DNA of 64,000 nucleotides from Calothrix sp. PCC 7507 (GCF_000316575.1 NC_019682.1:4152001-4216000); one strand, 5' to 3'. Positions 18,047 through 28,444 are shown, counted from the first letter of the stretch. The notes: generated by a model not told the origin, from the sequence alone. Made by a program: numbers and translations.

Positions 18047-21000
18047 ATGTCAATTGCCGACACGTTTATTAGGCGACCTGTTTTAGCAACAGTCTGCACT
18101 CTACTAATTTCGCTGGTAGGAGCCATCAGCATATCGCTGCTGCCGATTAATAACCTCCCGGACATTGCGCCGATTCAAATTCAAACCTCCAGCAACTACA
18201 TCGGCGCAGACTCCCAAACCGTCGAAGATACGGTGACAACAGTGCTAGAGCGGCAGATTAACGGTGTTGAGGGTATGCAATACATGACCTCAACCAGCAC
18301 CAATAACGGGGTGAGTTCCATTTCCGGATTTTTTGACACGTCCACCAACAAAAATATTAACCAGGTGAACGTGCAGAACCGAGCGGCGATCGCTAACCCC
18401 ACTTTACCTGATGCCGTTCGTCAAACCGGGGTGACGACTCTATCGCGCTCCAGTAGCATCTTGCGGGTTTATGGTTTCTATTCCGCCAACGCTGAGTATG
18501 ACAGCACCTTCATCAGCAACTATGTAGACTTGTTTGTCACCGACACCATCAAGCGCGTTCCTGGTGTGGGTGATGTGAGCATTTCGGGACAACGACAATA
18601 TGCCATGCGGCTGTGGCTCGATCCTAATGCTTTGGCGAGTCGAGGCTTAACGGCTGATGATGTAGCTACCGCCCTAACTTCCCAAAACGTCCAGGTGGGG
18701 GCGGGGGCGATCGGTCAGGCCCCAACCGGTGCTGATCAACCTTATAATTTTGCTCTGCGGGTACAGGGTAGATTCAAAGAAGTCAAAGACTTTGAGAATT
18801 TAATCCTCAAAACCCAATCTGATGGCAGTTTGGTAAAACTCAAGGATGTGGGGCGAGCCGAACTAGGAGCAGAAGATTACTCAACTTCCGCGCTGGTGAA
18901 GGGAAAACCTGGTGTGGCAATGCTGATTTATCAACTTCCAGGAAGTAATGCTCTGGAAGTGGTAAGAGGCATAGAAGCAGCAATGGAGGAATTAAAGCAG
19001 AATTTTCCTCCAGGACTAACAGACGTGGTTGGCTATGACACGACACGATTTGTGGAAGTGTCCATCGAAGAAGTTTTGCATACGCTCATTGAAGCGGTTT
19101 TTTTAGTCGTTCTCGTAATTTTTATTTTCTTGCAAGACTGGCGAGCCACGATTATTCCCACGATCGCAGTTCCTGTTTCTTTGGTGGGTGCTTTGGCGTT
19201 TGCGCTGGTGTTTGGCTTTTCGCTCAACACCTTAACCATGTTTGGTTTAGTGCTAGCCACAGGATTGGTGGTGGATGACGCGATCATCGTAGTGGAGGGC
19301 ATCTCGACCAAAATGGAACAGGGGATGAACGCCCGCGATGCCGCTTTTGCCTCGATGAAGGAACTGACAGGGGCAGTAATTGCTACCTCCCTGGTGTTGA
19401 TGGCAGTGTTTGTACCTGTGTCCTTCTTCCCAGGGGCAACAGGAATTATGTATCGGCAGTTCGCGCTGATTATTGTCTTTGCGATCGCTATTTCTGCTTT
19501 TAATGCCTTGACTTTCACACCCAGTATGGCGGCGATTTTGCTCCGCCGTGAAGGAGAAAGTAAAGGCGTACTGGGCTGGTTTTTTCGCCAGTTTAATCGG
19601 GGTTTTACCTGGTTTGTTGAGCGTTATCGCCGTTTAGTTAGCTTTTTAATTCGCATCAGAATGATTGTCATTGGACTGTTCATTCTGGGTTTAGTAGCCA
19701 CAGTTTGGGTATATGGTTCCGTACCCAATGGCTTTGTCCCGGATGAAGACCAATCACTGTTTGCCGGGATTATTCAAGCTCCTGACGGTGTACCCATTAC
19801 TTACACTGAAAAAGTCGGGGCGGAAGTCTTTCAGATTTTAGAAAAAAATGTTCCAGAAATGGACGCTTCTGTGATCATTTCTGGCTTTGGTCTGAATGGC
19901 AATGGCCCCAACCAAGGCACATTTTTTGTCCGCCTCAAGGATTGGGAAGAACGGCATGGGGAAGAACATTCTGTAGCGGGGATTGTGAAACGGCTCAATG
20001 GCATCTTAATTCAAAATCAAAAGGCGTTCATTGTCACGTCTAATTTGCCTGCGGTGAGCGGATTCGGGATTACAGGCGGCTTTGAGTTTCAGCTACAAGA
20101 TCGCACTGGTGGACAACTCAGCATTGATCAGTTTTTGCAAATTGCTCAACAAATGATTGCCAAAGCTAATCAGCATCCCGCCCTTGATCGAGTGTTCACG
20201 CAATTTAGCGCGAGTACACCGCAGTATCAAATTGAGATGAACCGCGATCGCCTGGAAGCCCTGAATGTTGATTTTAGTCAGGCGCTGAGAACACTGGGCG
20301 CTTATATGGGTGGTCGCTATGTTAATGATTTTACCTTTGCCCAGCGCAATTATCGGGTGTATATCCAAGCTGACCAACAGTTTCGCAATTCACCCGACGA
20401 TATTGGTCAAGTGTATGTGCGATCGCGCAATGGCAATTTAGTCCGCTTGAGTGAAGTCGCCACCATCAAGCCGATTACCGGGCCGCAAATCATCAGCCAC
20501 TTTAACTTGTTCCGCACCATCAAAATTCAAGGAGCGCCCAAACCCGGTTATAGTTCCGGACAAGCGATCGCGGCGATGAAACAGGTCTTTGCTGAAAATA
20601 CCCAACCAGGGCTAGGCTACGACTGGACGGGGCTTTCACGAGAAGAAATCAAATCCGGTGGACAAGCTGGATTGGTGTTTGCCTTGGGAATTGTGGTGGT
20701 GTTTTTGGTCTTGGCAGCACAATATGAAAACTACGTCGATCCGTTCATTATCTTGCTGACTGTACCCTTGGCGATTTTAGGGGCAATGTTGTTTGTCTCA
20801 TGGCGCGGCTTAGTCAATGATCTTTACTGCCAAGTTGCGTTAGTGATGCTGATTGGTTTAGCCAGCAAAAACGCCATCTTAATTGTGGAATTCGCTAACC
20901 AATCTCGTGAACAGGGGATGACGATCGCCCAAGCGGCAATTCACGCCGCACAACAGCGATTTCGACCAATTCTGATGACAGCTTCGGCCGCATTAGTCGG

Positions 21001-21256
21001 ATTTTATCCCCTAGTGACAGCAACGGGTGCAGGTTCCGCCAGTCGTTGGTCACTTGGTACGGCAGTATTTGGCGGTTTGTTGGTGGCAACTATTCTGAGT
21101 TTTTTACTAGTCCCCGTGCTTTATGTGGTGATTAAAAACCTCGTCGAGTTTGTCACCCATCGCCCCAAACCACCAACACCACCATCAACATATGTGGAAT
21201 CTACTGAGCATAAGGATAGCAATATTACAGATAAGGCTCCAGCGGAAGTTCCTTAG
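18047..21256 (+). CDS. RND multidrug efflux permease (AcrB/HAE1 family)
   Basis: 1069 residues, the full length of HAE1 pumps, with 12 membrane helices and two large periplasmic loops. It begins MSIADTFIRRPVLATVCTLL, typical of the family. The proton-relay Asp pair is Asp410-Asp411 in TGLVVDDAIIVVEGI. Other marks are the VFVPVSFFPGATGIMYRQFA segment and the C-terminal GLASKNAILIVEFA and RFRPILMTASAALVGFYPL. It pumps drugs or amphiphiles out of the cell together with the preceding adaptor. The pair forms an operon separated only by repeat DNA. Confidence 0.95.
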   Translation: MSIADTFIRRPVLATVCTLLISLVGAISISLLPINNLPDIAPIQIQTSSNYIGADSQTVEDTVTTVLERQINGVEGMQYMTSTSTNNGVSSISGFFDTSTNKNINQVNVQNRAAIANPTLPDAVRQTGVTTLSRSSSILRVYGFYSANAEYDSTFISNYVDLFVTDTIKRVPGVGDVSISGQRQYAMRLWLDPNALASRGLTADDVATALTSQNVQVGAGAIGQAPTGADQPYNFALRVQGRFKEVKDFENLILKTQSDGSLVKLKDVGRAELGAEDYSTSALVKGKPGVAMLIYQLPGSNALEVVRGIEAAMEELKQNFPPGLTDVVGYDTTRFVEVSIEEVLHTLIEAVFLVVLVIFIFLQDWRATIIPTIAVPVSLVGALAFALVFGFSLNTLTMFGLVLATGLVVDDAIIVVEGISTKMEQGMNARDAAFASMKELTGAVIATSLVLMAVFVPVSFFPGATGIMYRQFALIIVFAIAISAFNALTFTPSMAAILLRREGESKGVLGWFFRQFNRGFTWFVERYRRLVSFLIRIRMIVIGLFILGLVATVWVYGSVPNGFVPDEDQSLFAGIIQAPDGVPITYTEKVGAEVFQILEKNVPEMDASVIISGFGLNGNGPNQGTFFVRLKDWEERHGEEHSVAGIVKRLNGILIQNQKAFIVTSNLPAVSGFGITGGFEFQLQDRTGGQLSIDQFLQIAQQMIAKANQHPALDRVFTQFSASTPQYQIEMNRDRLEALNVDFSQALRTLGAYMGGRYVNDFTFAQRNYRVYIQADQQFRNSPDDIGQVYVRSRNGNLVRLSEVATIKPITGPQIISHFNLFRTIKIQGAPKPGYSSGQAIAAMKQVFAENTQPGLGYDWTGLSREEIKSGGQAGLVFALGIVVVFLVLAAQYENYVDPFIILLTVPLAILGAMLFVSWRGLVNDLYCQVALVMLIGLASKNAILIVEFANQSREQGMTIAQAAIHAAQQRFRPILMTASAALVGFYPLVTATGAGSASRWSLGTAVFGGLLVATILSFLLVPVLYVVIKNLVEFVTHRPKPPTPPSTYVESTEHKDSNITDKAPAEVP

Positions 21257-21267
21257 TCAAGGGTCAA

Positions 21268-21439
21268 TCCGATTTTGGATTTTGGATACTTCGGCAAGCT
21301 CAGTACAAGTTTTAGATTTTAGATTGATTCCGCCACGCCACTTGCTCATGGGGGAAACCCCCAAGACCGCAGTGGCTCCACAAGGGGCGGGGCTTGAACC
21401 AAAAACAATCCAAAATCCAAAATTTAAAATCTAAAATTC
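21268..21439. repeat. Inverted-arm dispersed element (TTTTGGAT/ATCCAAAA type)
   Basis: The left arm is built from GATTTTGGAT/TTTAGATT words and the right arm from their complements (ATCCAAAATCCAAAA, TAAAATCTAAAATT), separated by about 100 bases that include GGGGCGGGG. Similar elements lie at 54928-55108 (between cpcE and cpcF) and 56649-56810 (between cpcG1 and cpcG2). No open reading frame of interest is present. Confidence 0.7.
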
Positions 21440-21483
21440 GGAGGGTCAAGGCTCAAGAGTCAAGGGTCAATCTTGAAATTTTG

Positions 21484-21609
21484 GGTTCAAAGGTTCAACG
21501 TTCGGGTTCAAAGGCTCAACTGTCAGGTTCAAAGGCTCAACTGTCAGGTTCAAAGGTTCAACGTTCAGGTTCAAAGGCTCAACGTTCAGGTTCAAAGGTT
21601 CATCCTCCC
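21484..21609. repeat. 21-bp tandem repeat, about 5.5 copies, then heptamer repeats
   Basis: Units start at 21484, 21505, 21526, 21547, 21568 and 21589 and follow GGTTCAAAGG(C/T)TCAA(C/A)(T/G)TTC(A/G) with few changes. Since 21 is a multiple of 3 the stretch stays open in several frames, giving repetitive peptide readings that I do not accept as genes. It runs directly into CCCCAGT heptamers (to about 21660), just before the MFS gene. Confidence 0.9.
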
Positions 21610-21668
21610 AATCCCCAGTCCCCAATCCCCAGTCCCCAGTCCCCAGTCCCCGATCCCTAGTCCCTAAT

Positions 21669-22850
21669 ATGAAAGATCCAAACTCCCTGCTAGTGAAAGT
21701 CACATTGCTGCTTGCCAGTACCTTGACGGTGATGGCAGGTGCAACGATCGCCCCATCATTACCGGCTATTCGAGATTATTTCAGCGGTGTTAGCAATGTC
21801 GATTATTGGACTAGGCTGATTTTGACGATTCCGGCTCTTTTTATCGCCATCGGTGCGCCACTTGTTGGGACGTTTATTGATCGCTTTGGCCGGAAATTGC
21901 TGTTAGCCTTTGCTGTGCTGCTCTACGGTTTAGCTGGTAGCTCTGGCGTTTATCTCAACTCGATTGGTTTAATTTTATTTGGGCGTGTGTTGCTGGGCTT
22001 GAGTGTGGCGGGGATTATGACTACTGCAACGACGCTAATTGCAGACTACTACACCGGAGCCGCCCGCGCACAATTTTTAGGAATGCAAGCCGCTTTTATG
22101 GGGTTTGGCGGTGTGCTGTTTCTTTCCCTTGGTGGCGTGTTAGCTGATGTCAACTGGCGACTACCATTCTTGATTTACCTAGTGGCTTGGCTGATTTTAC
22201 CATTAGTTATTTTTGTGTTGCCCGAACCAGTCCGCGATCGCTATCCTACTGGAACCAGCCAAAGTCCGCTACCACCACCATCTGAACAACTTCCTTGGGG
22301 ATTGCTGCTCACCATTTATGCGATCGCATTCATCACTCAAATTGTCTTTTATTTAATCCCCACCCAGTTACCTTTTTATCTACAACAACTCGTCAACGCC
22401 AAGGCTGCTCAAAGTGGTTTAGCTATTGCCCTGGCTACACTCGCCACTTCGATTAGTGCCCTGAGCTATCCCCAACTCAAGAAAAGGTTTTCGTTTAATG
22501 GCATTTATGCGATCGCTTTTGTTTTGATGGGCATTGGCTTCAGCATTATCAGCTTAGTTAAGAGCTATGAACTGATCTTAGTAGGTTTAGCAATTGGCGG
22601 ATTAGGTATCGGCTTGCTGATGCCGAATATGAACGTCTGCCTAACCACCATCGTACCTGCAACTGCACGCGGTCGAGTTTTAGGCGGGTTAACAACAGCA
22701 TTTTTTCTTGGACAGTTTATCTCGCCCATTCTCAGTCAACCTTTGAGTCAACTCTTAGGCATAGGGACAACCTATGGTTGGGCGGGAGGATTAATGCTGA
22801 TTATGAGTGCGATCGCTTTTAGTGTTGTGTGGCGCGACGGGAGGAAATGA
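21669..22850 (+). CDS. Major facilitator superfamily exporter
   Basis: 393 residues with 12 predicted membrane helices. The MFS signature between helices 2 and 3 reads GAPLVGTFIDRFGRKLLL. A motif-C-like stretch in helix 5 (MGFGGVLFLSLGGVLADVNW) points to the drug:proton antiporter group. The central loop is short (PEPVRDRYPTGTSQ). It is co-directional with the RND pair and with the SDR genes that follow, so it may export a related compound. The substrate is unknown. Confidence 0.9.
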   Translation: MKDPNSLLVKVTLLLASTLTVMAGATIAPSLPAIRDYFSGVSNVDYWTRLILTIPALFIAIGAPLVGTFIDRFGRKLLLAFAVLLYGLAGSSGVYLNSIGLILFGRVLLGLSVAGIMTTATTLIADYYTGAARAQFLGMQAAFMGFGGVLFLSLGGVLADVNWRLPFLIYLVAWLILPLVIFVLPEPVRDRYPTGTSQSPLPPPSEQLPWGLLLTIYAIAFITQIVFYLIPTQLPFYLQQLVNAKAAQSGLAIALATLATSISALSYPQLKKRFSFNGIYAIAFVLMGIGFSIISLVKSYELILVGLAIGGLGIGLLMPNMNVCLTTIVPATARGRVLGGLTTAFFLGQFISPILSQPLSQLLGIGTTYGWAGGLMLIMSAIAFSVVWRDGRK

Positions 22851-22912
22851 GGCAGGGGGCAGGGAGCAGGGAGCAGGGAGAATAAGTACTAACGCAAAAT
22901 TAAATATACATT

Positions 22913-23069
22913 TGTCATTGCGAATGGAGTGAAGCGGAATGTTCGCCCTTGGCGTTCCCGCAGGGTAGCAATCGCAAGGGTTCGGAGATTGCTTGTCTGC
23001 GACACGCTCCGCGTTAAGCGAAGCTATGCCGAAGGCTTTACGCTACATTTCATTTCGCTCGCAATGACA
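22913..23069. repeat. MITE-like element with TGTCATTGCGA ends
   Basis: 157 bp bounded by an 11-bp perfect inverted pair: TGTCATTGCGA at 22913 and TCGCAATGACA ending at 23069. The interior holds further short palindromes (TAGCAATCGCAAGG, CTGCGACACGCTCCGCG). It is preceded by GCAGGGA-type heptamers at 22853-22880. It is too short to encode a transposase. Confidence 0.75.
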
Positions 23070-23135
23070 TAAATAATTTTGCTTAACTACTTAACAAATG
23101 ACAAATGACAAATAACAAATGACAAGGAGTAAGAC

Positions 23136-23873
23136 ATGCAAATAAAAAATACAGTCGCATTAGTTACAGGAGCTAATGGAGGGATTGGTAAACATTACGT
23201 AGAGGCATTACTAGCAGCCGGGGCATCCCGGATTTATGCAGGAGCCAGAAACCCAAATTCCCTTGCTGAGATTGCGGCTGCTGACCCCCAACGCATCATC
23301 CCAATCGCATTGGATATCACCGATGAGCAATCAGTCAGTGCTGCTGCGACTGAGTACCAAGATGTGAATCTGCTGATTAATAATGCTGGAATTGGTTTAC
23401 TCAAAGGGTTTATCTCTGCCCCTGACTTGACTGCGGCTCAGGCAGAAATAGAAGTTAATTATTTTGGCACTTTGAGGATGTGTCGAGCCTTTGCCCCGGT
23501 ATTAAAAGTGAATGGTGGTGGTGCGATCGTTAATATGCTGACTATTCTGGCAAAAGTCAATTTACCAATTAATGCCTCTTACTGTGCTTCTAAAGCGGCG
23601 GCTTTGCTGATGACTCAGGGTATTCGGGCTGAGTTGGCAGCACAAGGTACATTAGTTGTCGGTGTAATGCCTGGAACAGTTGATGCAGGAATGAGTACAA
23701 ACTTTCCTCCCCCAAAAGTGGCTCCAGAAGTTGTTGCCCAAGAAGCATTGCAAGCCGTCATTGATGACGTTGAAGATGTTTATCCGGGTGAGCAAGCTAA
23801 AGAAATGGCTGCACAGTTACTCAAAGATCCTAAAGCCCTGGAGAAGGCTTTGGCAGTGATGTTACCGAATTAA
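23136..23873 (+). CDS. Short-chain dehydrogenase/reductase
   Basis: 245 residues. TGANGGIG cofactor motif, NNAGIG, and the active-site Tyr-X3-Lys in YCASK are present, but the usual catalytic Ser region reads VNMLTILAKV, so the serine is replaced or shifted. The C-terminal part (FPPPKVAPEVVAQEALQAVI, then DVYPGEQAKEMAAQL) resembles SDRs annotated as generic oxidoreductases acting on small carbonyls. The gene has an AAGGAG ribosome site (23124-23129) after heptamer repeats. The substrate is unknown. Confidence 0.88.
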   Translation: MQIKNTVALVTGANGGIGKHYVEALLAAGASRIYAGARNPNSLAEIAAADPQRIIPIALDITDEQSVSAAATEYQDVNLLINNAGIGLLKGFISAPDLTAAQAEIEVNYFGTLRMCRAFAPVLKVNGGGAIVNMLTILAKVNLPINASYCASKAAALLMTQGIRAELAAQGTLVVGVMPGTVDAGMSTNFPPPKVAPEVVAQEALQAVIDDVEDVYPGEQAKEMAAQLLKDPKALEKALAVMLPN

Positions 23874-23887
23874 ATCAGTGAACAGTT

Positions 23888-23957
23888 ATACCGCTTCCCA
23901 TTCAGATGAAGTACAGAATTATATCACGCTGTGTAGGGGCACGGCACTGCCGTGCCC
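23888..23957. repeat. Dispersed palindromic repeat (CCCATTCAGATG family), copy 1
   Basis: The segment ATACCGCTTCCCATTCAG, then GTACAGAATTATATC, then GGGGCACGGCACTGCCGTGCCC is shared with the sequence around 60379-60450, where it reads ATAGCCGTTCCCATTCAGATG and so on. The end is a near-perfect palindrome. This is a spacer repeat with no coding value. Confidence 0.75.
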
Positions 23958-24074
23958 TTACCGATGTACCTCACTAGGTAGAGAAACGCTATATCAGTTA
24001 TCAGTTTCATTGACTAATAACTGTTAATTACTTCTAATCCGGTTCGAGTCAACGTTAGTGTTAGTGGAACGGGT

Positions 24075-24857
24075 ATGAAACTAGAAGGAAAGGTTGCACT
24101 AGTTACAGGTAGTAGCCAAGGAATAGGACAGGCGATCGCTATTCGTCTGGCACAGGAAGGGGCGAGTATTGTGATCAACTACCGCTCTCATCCCGAAGGC
24201 GCAGAGGAAACATTATCTAAGGTAAAGGCTGCTGGTGGTAAATGTCACATGGTAGACGGGTTTACAGTTCAGGCAGATACTGGCACTGTTGCTGATGTGC
24301 AGCGCATGATTGCAGATAGTGTTGCCCACTTCGGCACACTGGATATCTTAGTTAACAATGCAGGTATTGAAAAGAACGCCGACTTTTGGGATGTGACTGA
24401 AGCTGATTATGATGCCGTCATGAATGTGAATCTCAAAGGGGTATTCTTTGCCACACAGGCATTTGTGAAACACCGACTGGAAATTAAGCAACCAGGGAAG
24501 ATTATTAACATTAGTTCTGTACACGAAGAATTGCCCTTTCCCCACTTTGCGGCTTACTGTGCCAGCAAAGGAGGCTTGAAAATGCTCACCCGTAATTTAG
24601 CGGTGGAACTAGCTCCTTATGGCATCACTATCAATAATGTTGCACCAGGGGCGATTGAAACTCCCATCAATACCAAACTTTTGAACGATCCAGAGAAGTT
24701 GGGGGCACTCCTGAAAAACATTCCCTTGGGACGATTGGGTAAACCCAATGATGTTGCATCTATCGTGGCGTTCTTAGCTTCTTCCGAATCAGATTATGTG
24801 ACGGGTACGACATTTTTTGTCGATGGTGGATTGCTCTGGAATTATCAGGAGCAGTAA
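24075..24857 (+). CDS. Glucose 1-dehydrogenase-like SDR
   Basis: 260 residues, classical SDR tetramer type. TGSSQGIG cofactor motif, basic NYRSHPEGAEE after beta-2 (NADP preference), NNAG, catalytic Ser in NISSVHEELPFPHFAAY with Tyr-X3-Lys in YCASK, and the C-terminal FFVDGGLLWNYQEQ. The EELPFPHF stretch and the aromatic C-terminus are typical of bacterial glucose 1-dehydrogenases, which oxidise glucose to gluconolactone. Specificity for glucose is inferred from resemblance only. Confidence 0.88.
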   Translation: MKLEGKVALVTGSSQGIGQAIAIRLAQEGASIVINYRSHPEGAEETLSKVKAAGGKCHMVDGFTVQADTGTVADVQRMIADSVAHFGTLDILVNNAGIEKNADFWDVTEADYDAVMNVNLKGVFFATQAFVKHRLEIKQPGKIINISSVHEELPFPHFAAYCASKGGLKMLTRNLAVELAPYGITINNVAPGAIETPINTKLLNDPEKLGALLKNIPLGRLGKPNDVASIVAFLASSESDYVTGTTFFVDGGLLWNYQEQ

Positions 24858-24977
24858 AAGCAGGAAATTGGGAATTGGGTGGGCGGCTTGTGATCACGAT
24901 GGAAATAAAAGGGCACAGGGAAAATTTTCAGTACGAAGCTCAAACGCTTATTCATTAGTTAAATAGGAAAAGTCAAT

Positions 24978-25430
24978 ATGCATCAAGCAAAACTTGCCAA
25001 ATGGTTGCTCACAGCCGCAGCACTTTCGACAATTATCGTTCCCATTGGTGTTGACGCTGTTTTGTTGGCAAATGGTCACATGAATAACCCCGCGTGGTTA
25101 CCTCATGCAAAGCTGCATTGCGCTATGTCGTTTTTTGCTGCCGCTTCTTTGGGAAGCGCCGCATTAGCGATTTTGCAGGTTCGTCCCATAAGCGATCGCT
25201 TTTCTATGGGACTTGCCGCATTTCTTGGTTCTGCATTCTGGATTGGACTAATCGCTGCTGGATTTTGGCCTGGGACTTCCTATGGTTTTCTCAATGATCC
25301 GGTTCTTGGCAATATTCGTGAGCCTGAGTTGGGCGGAATCGCAATTTATCCCAATGTTGTAGCTGCTTTGATCTCGATTGCAGTTGCTATCTCAGGTTAT
25401 CGGTTAACAGATTTAGACAAAAGCAGGTAG
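24978..25430 (+). CDS. Small four-helix membrane protein (possibly DUF6640)
   Basis: 150 residues with four hydrophobic helices: LLTAAALSTIIVPIGVDAVL, FFAAASLGSAALAIL, LAAFLGSAFWIGLIAAGFW and VVAALISIAVAISGY. Conserved-looking polar features are NNPAWLPHAKLH between helices 1 and 2 and the loop FWPGTSYGF. It resembles uncharacterised proteins I would tentatively place in DUF6640. The function is unknown. It follows the glucose dehydrogenase-like gene by 120 bases on the same strand. Confidence 0.75.
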   Translation: MHQAKLAKWLLTAAALSTIIVPIGVDAVLLANGHMNNPAWLPHAKLHCAMSFFAAASLGSAALAILQVRPISDRFSMGLAAFLGSAFWIGLIAAGFWPGTSYGFLNDPVLGNIREPELGGIAIYPNVVAALISIAVAISGYRLTDLDKSR

Positions 25431-25514
25431 TATCGTCGGCACTGACTTGAAAGCAAAAAAATAGTGTAACGACACAGTTTTCCATAAGGTGGGCATCGCC
25501 CACCCCACTAATTT

Positions 25515-25636
25515 ACTCGTCAGCGAGGCTCAAAAACTCGTTGACGAAAAATACTCGTCAGCGAATATTAATCACTCATTAACGGAGTTCTAAGACTCGT
25601 CAGCGAGTATTAAAAACTGATGCACCAGTATTAATA
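25515..25636. repeat. Degenerate 21-bp tandem repeat, about six copies
   Basis: Units beginning ACTCGTCAGCGA or variants start at 25515, 25536 (shortened to 17 bp), 25553, 25574, 25595 and 25616. The best-conserved copy is at 25595-25615 (ACTCGTCAGCGAGTATTAAA plus A). The unit contains the small palindrome CTCGTCAGCGAG. It sits in the 250-base spacer before the glycoside hydrolase and is followed by CCCCATT heptamers. Confidence 0.88.
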
Positions 25637-25680
25637 ACTCACCATTCCCCATTCCCCATTCCCCATTTTTAAAAATAGCT

Positions 25681-28356
25681 ATGACACCGGAAGAAATAAG
25701 ATTGCAGCAGGATCGGGAGCGTGTCGCCTACTGGAAACGCTGGGGGCCTTATCTCAGCGATCGCCAATGGGGCACTGTGCGAGAAGATTATAGTCGTGAC
25801 GGTGCTGCTTGGGATTATTTTCCTCACGATCACGCCCGATCGCGTGTTTATCGTTGGGGTGAGGATGGCATTGCTGGCATTTCTGATAGTCGCCAGCGGT
25901 TGTGTTTTGCGATCGCTCTGTGGAATGGCAATGATTCAATTCTCAAAGAGCGGCTATTTGGACTCACGGGGCCGGAAGGCAATCACGGGGAAGATGTTAA
26001 AGAGTATTACTTTTATCTTGACAATACTCCCACTCATTCCTACATGAAATGCTTGTATAAGTATCCCCAGCAGGCATTCCCTTACACACAATTAGTTGAA
26101 GAAAATCGCCGCAGAAGCAAATTTGAACCGGAGTTTGAGCTACTAGATACGGGCATCTTTGCCGATAACCGCTATTTTGATGTGTTTGTGGAGTATGCCA
26201 AAGCCGCATCAGAAGATATTTTGATTCAGATTGCGATCGCTAACCGCAGTTCACAAGTCAGCACGCTACATCTATTACCAACGCTTTGGTTTCGCAATAT
26301 CTGGGCTTGGAATTCGGAAATGGAGCAGCCTTTTATTAAGGTGGTAGGCTCAGACACCAATTTCAGTTTAGTAGAAGCCGAGCATCCTACCCTAGGAACT
26401 CGCTGGCTGTACTGCGAAGGGGGTACGGAACTTCTGTTTACTGATAACGAAACGAACCACGAACGATTGTATGGTTTCAGCAATAGCTCACCTTATGTCA
26501 AAGATGGCATTAATGATTATGTAGTGAATGGGCAGACAGCCGCAGTCAATCCCGACGGCATCGGCACAAAATTCGCGGCTCACTATACATTAACAATTAA
26601 TCCAGGTGAAACTAAAACTGTGCTATTGCGGTTGAGTGATGTACAAACACTAAAAGACCCCTTTGGCGCTGAGTTTGACACGATTTTACAGACGCGCATT
26701 GCTGAGGCTGATGAGTTTTATCAGCACATTTCCCCGTTCTCCATGTCGGAAGATGAGCGCAATATCCAACGTCAAGCTTTTGCTGGCTTATTGTGGAGTA
26801 AGCAGTATTATAACTATGTCGTTCATGATTGGCTAAAGGGCGACCCCCAACAACCACCACCTCCATCGGAACGCAAGCTAGGACGTAACCATGAGTGGAT
26901 TTCTTTGTTCAGTGAAGATATTCTCTCAATGCCGGATAAGTGGGAATACCCCTGGTTTGCAGCTTGGGATTTAGCGTTTCACCTCATACCCCTAGCTGTC
27001 ATCGATCCAGATTTCGCCAAACTGCAACTAGATCGCCTCACCCGCGAGTGGTACATGCAGCCTAATGGTCAATTACCTGCTTACGAGTGGGCATTTAGTG
27101 ATGTTAACCCACCGGTGCAGGCGTGGGCAGCTTTACGGGTTTATGAGATTGAGCAGAAGTTTTATGGTAAAGGCGATCGCTCTTTTCTCGAACGGGTTTT
27201 TCACAAGCTGTTGCTGAATTTCACTTGGTGGGTAAATCGCAAAGATGTAGAAGGTAAAAACGTCTTTCAGGGTGGGTTTCTGGGACTGGATAACATCGGC
27301 GTGTTCGATCGCAGTAAGGAATTACCCACAGGTGGACATCTCAATCAAGCCGATGGTACAAGCTGGATGGGGATGTATTGTTTGAATATGCTAGCGATCG
27401 CCCTGGAACTTGCCAAAAACGATCCGACTTACGAAGACATTGCTAGCAAATTCTTTGAGCATTTTCTCTACATTGCCGATGCGATTGACGGCATTGGGAA
27501 TGCAGATATTTCACTGTGGAATGAGGAAGACGGTTTTTACTACGATGCGCTGCATTTGCCTGATGGTAGGCAATTCCCGTTGAAAGTGCGCTCAATGGTA
27601 GGGTTAATTCCGCTGTATGCTGTCACAGTTTTGGAACTAGAAACTTTACAACGGTTTCCAGGCTTCAAACGCCGGATGCAATGGTTCATTCGCAACCGTC
27701 CAGACTTAAAGGATAATGTTGCTTGTATGGAAACACCGGGAGTGGGAGCGAGAAGACTGTTAGCGATCGCTTACCGCTCAAAGTTACAACGTATCCTCCA
27801 ACGGATGCTGGACGAGAATGAATTTTTTAGTCCCTTCGGAATTCGCGCAGTCTCCAAGTATCACCAAGAACACCCATATACTTTACATGAAGGTGATTAT
27901 GATTACTGCGTCCGCTATGAACCTGCTGAATCTACCACAGGTCTGTTTGGTGGTAACTCTAACTGGCGCGGCCCGATTTGGTTTCCGGTAAACTACTTAA
28001 TTGTGGAAGCACTCTGGCGGTTTCATCACTACTTCGGAGATAGCTTCAAGGTGGAATGTCCCACAGGTTCCGGGCAAGAAATGACACTACGAGAAGTAGC
28101 GATCGCCCTGTCTAATCGCTTAGTGGCAATCTTTCAACAGGATAATGCGGGTCGTCGTCCAGTATATGGCGGTCTAGAAGTATTCCAGTCCGATCCCCAT
28201 TGGCACAATTATATTTTGTTCCACGAATACTTTCATGGAGATAACGGCGCGGGGATTGGCGCTAGCCATCAAACAGGCTGGACAGGACTAGTCGCCGCCA
28301 TGATTATGCAAAATGCTGAACACCGGGCGCAGGATTCTGAGGCAAATAGGCAATAG
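25681..28356 (+). CDS. Large MGH1-like (GH63-type) glycoside hydrolase domain protein
   Basis: 891 residues, no signal peptide, so cytoplasmic. The N-terminal half is beta-rich ([18 protein letters not shown]) and the C-terminal half is an (alpha/alpha)6 barrel with [16 protein letters not shown] and [15 protein letters not shown]. These are hallmarks of the mannosylglycerate-hydrolase/GH63-like clan, which cleaves alpha-linked glucosides or compatible-solute glucosides. The SDR of glucose-dehydrogenase type upstream and the aquaporin downstream would suit a role in osmolyte or sugar turnover, but that is inference. The C-terminal ~10 residues ([13 protein letters not shown]) run into spacer repeat DNA. 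Confidence 0.88.
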   Translation: MTPEEIRLQQDRERVAYWKRWGPYLSDRQWGTVREDYSRDGAAWDYFPHDHARSRVYRWGEDGIAGISDSRQRLCFAIALWNGNDSILKERLFGLTGPEGNHGEDVKEYYFYLDNTPTHSYMKCLYKYPQQAFPYTQLVEENRRRSKFEPEFELLDTGIFADNRYFDVFVEYAKAASEDILIQIAIANRSSQVSTLHLLPTLWFRNIWAWNSEMEQPFIKVVGSDTNFSLVEAEHPTLGTRWLYCEGGTELLFTDNETNHERLYGFSNSSPYVKDGINDYVVNGQTAAVNPDGIGTKFAAHYTLTINPGETKTVLLRLSDVQTLKDPFGAEFDTILQTRIAEADEFYQHISPFSMSEDERNIQRQAFAGLLWSKQYYNYVVHDWLKGDPQQPPPPSERKLGRNHEWISLFSEDILSMPDKWEYPWFAAWDLAFHLIPLAVIDPDFAKLQLDRLTREWYMQPNGQLPAYEWAFSDVNPPVQAWAALRVYEIEQKFYGKGDRSFLERVFHKLLLNFTWWVNRKDVEGKNVFQGGFLGLDNIGVFDRSKELPTGGHLNQADGTSWMGMYCLNMLAIALELAKNDPTYEDIASKFFEHFLYIADAIDGIGNADISLWNEEDGFYYDALHLPDGRQFPLKVRSMVGLIPLYAVTVLELETLQRFPGFKRRMQWFIRNRPDLKDNVACMETPGVGARRLLAIAYRSKLQRILQRMLDENEFFSPFGIRAVSKYHQEHPYTLHEGDYDYCVRYEPAESTTGLFGGNSNWRGPIWFPVNYLIVEALWRFHHYFGDSFKVECPTGSGQEMTLREVAIALSNRLVAIFQQDNAGRRPVYGGLEVFQSDPHWHNYILFHEYFHGDNGAGIGASHQTGWTGLVAAMIMQNAEHRAQDSEANRQ

Positions 28357-28444
28357 GCAATAGGCAAAGAGATTTTCATTCTTCCGGAGTCTCAATACTT
28401 CTCTCTTTCTCTGCGCCTCTGCGCCTCTGCGTGAGAAAAAAAAT

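Noticed and set aside
21394-21703. Open frames on both strands before the MFS gene
   Set aside because: They are created by 21-bp and 7-bp repeats and translate to repeated SGSKVQR/EPLNLNV words.
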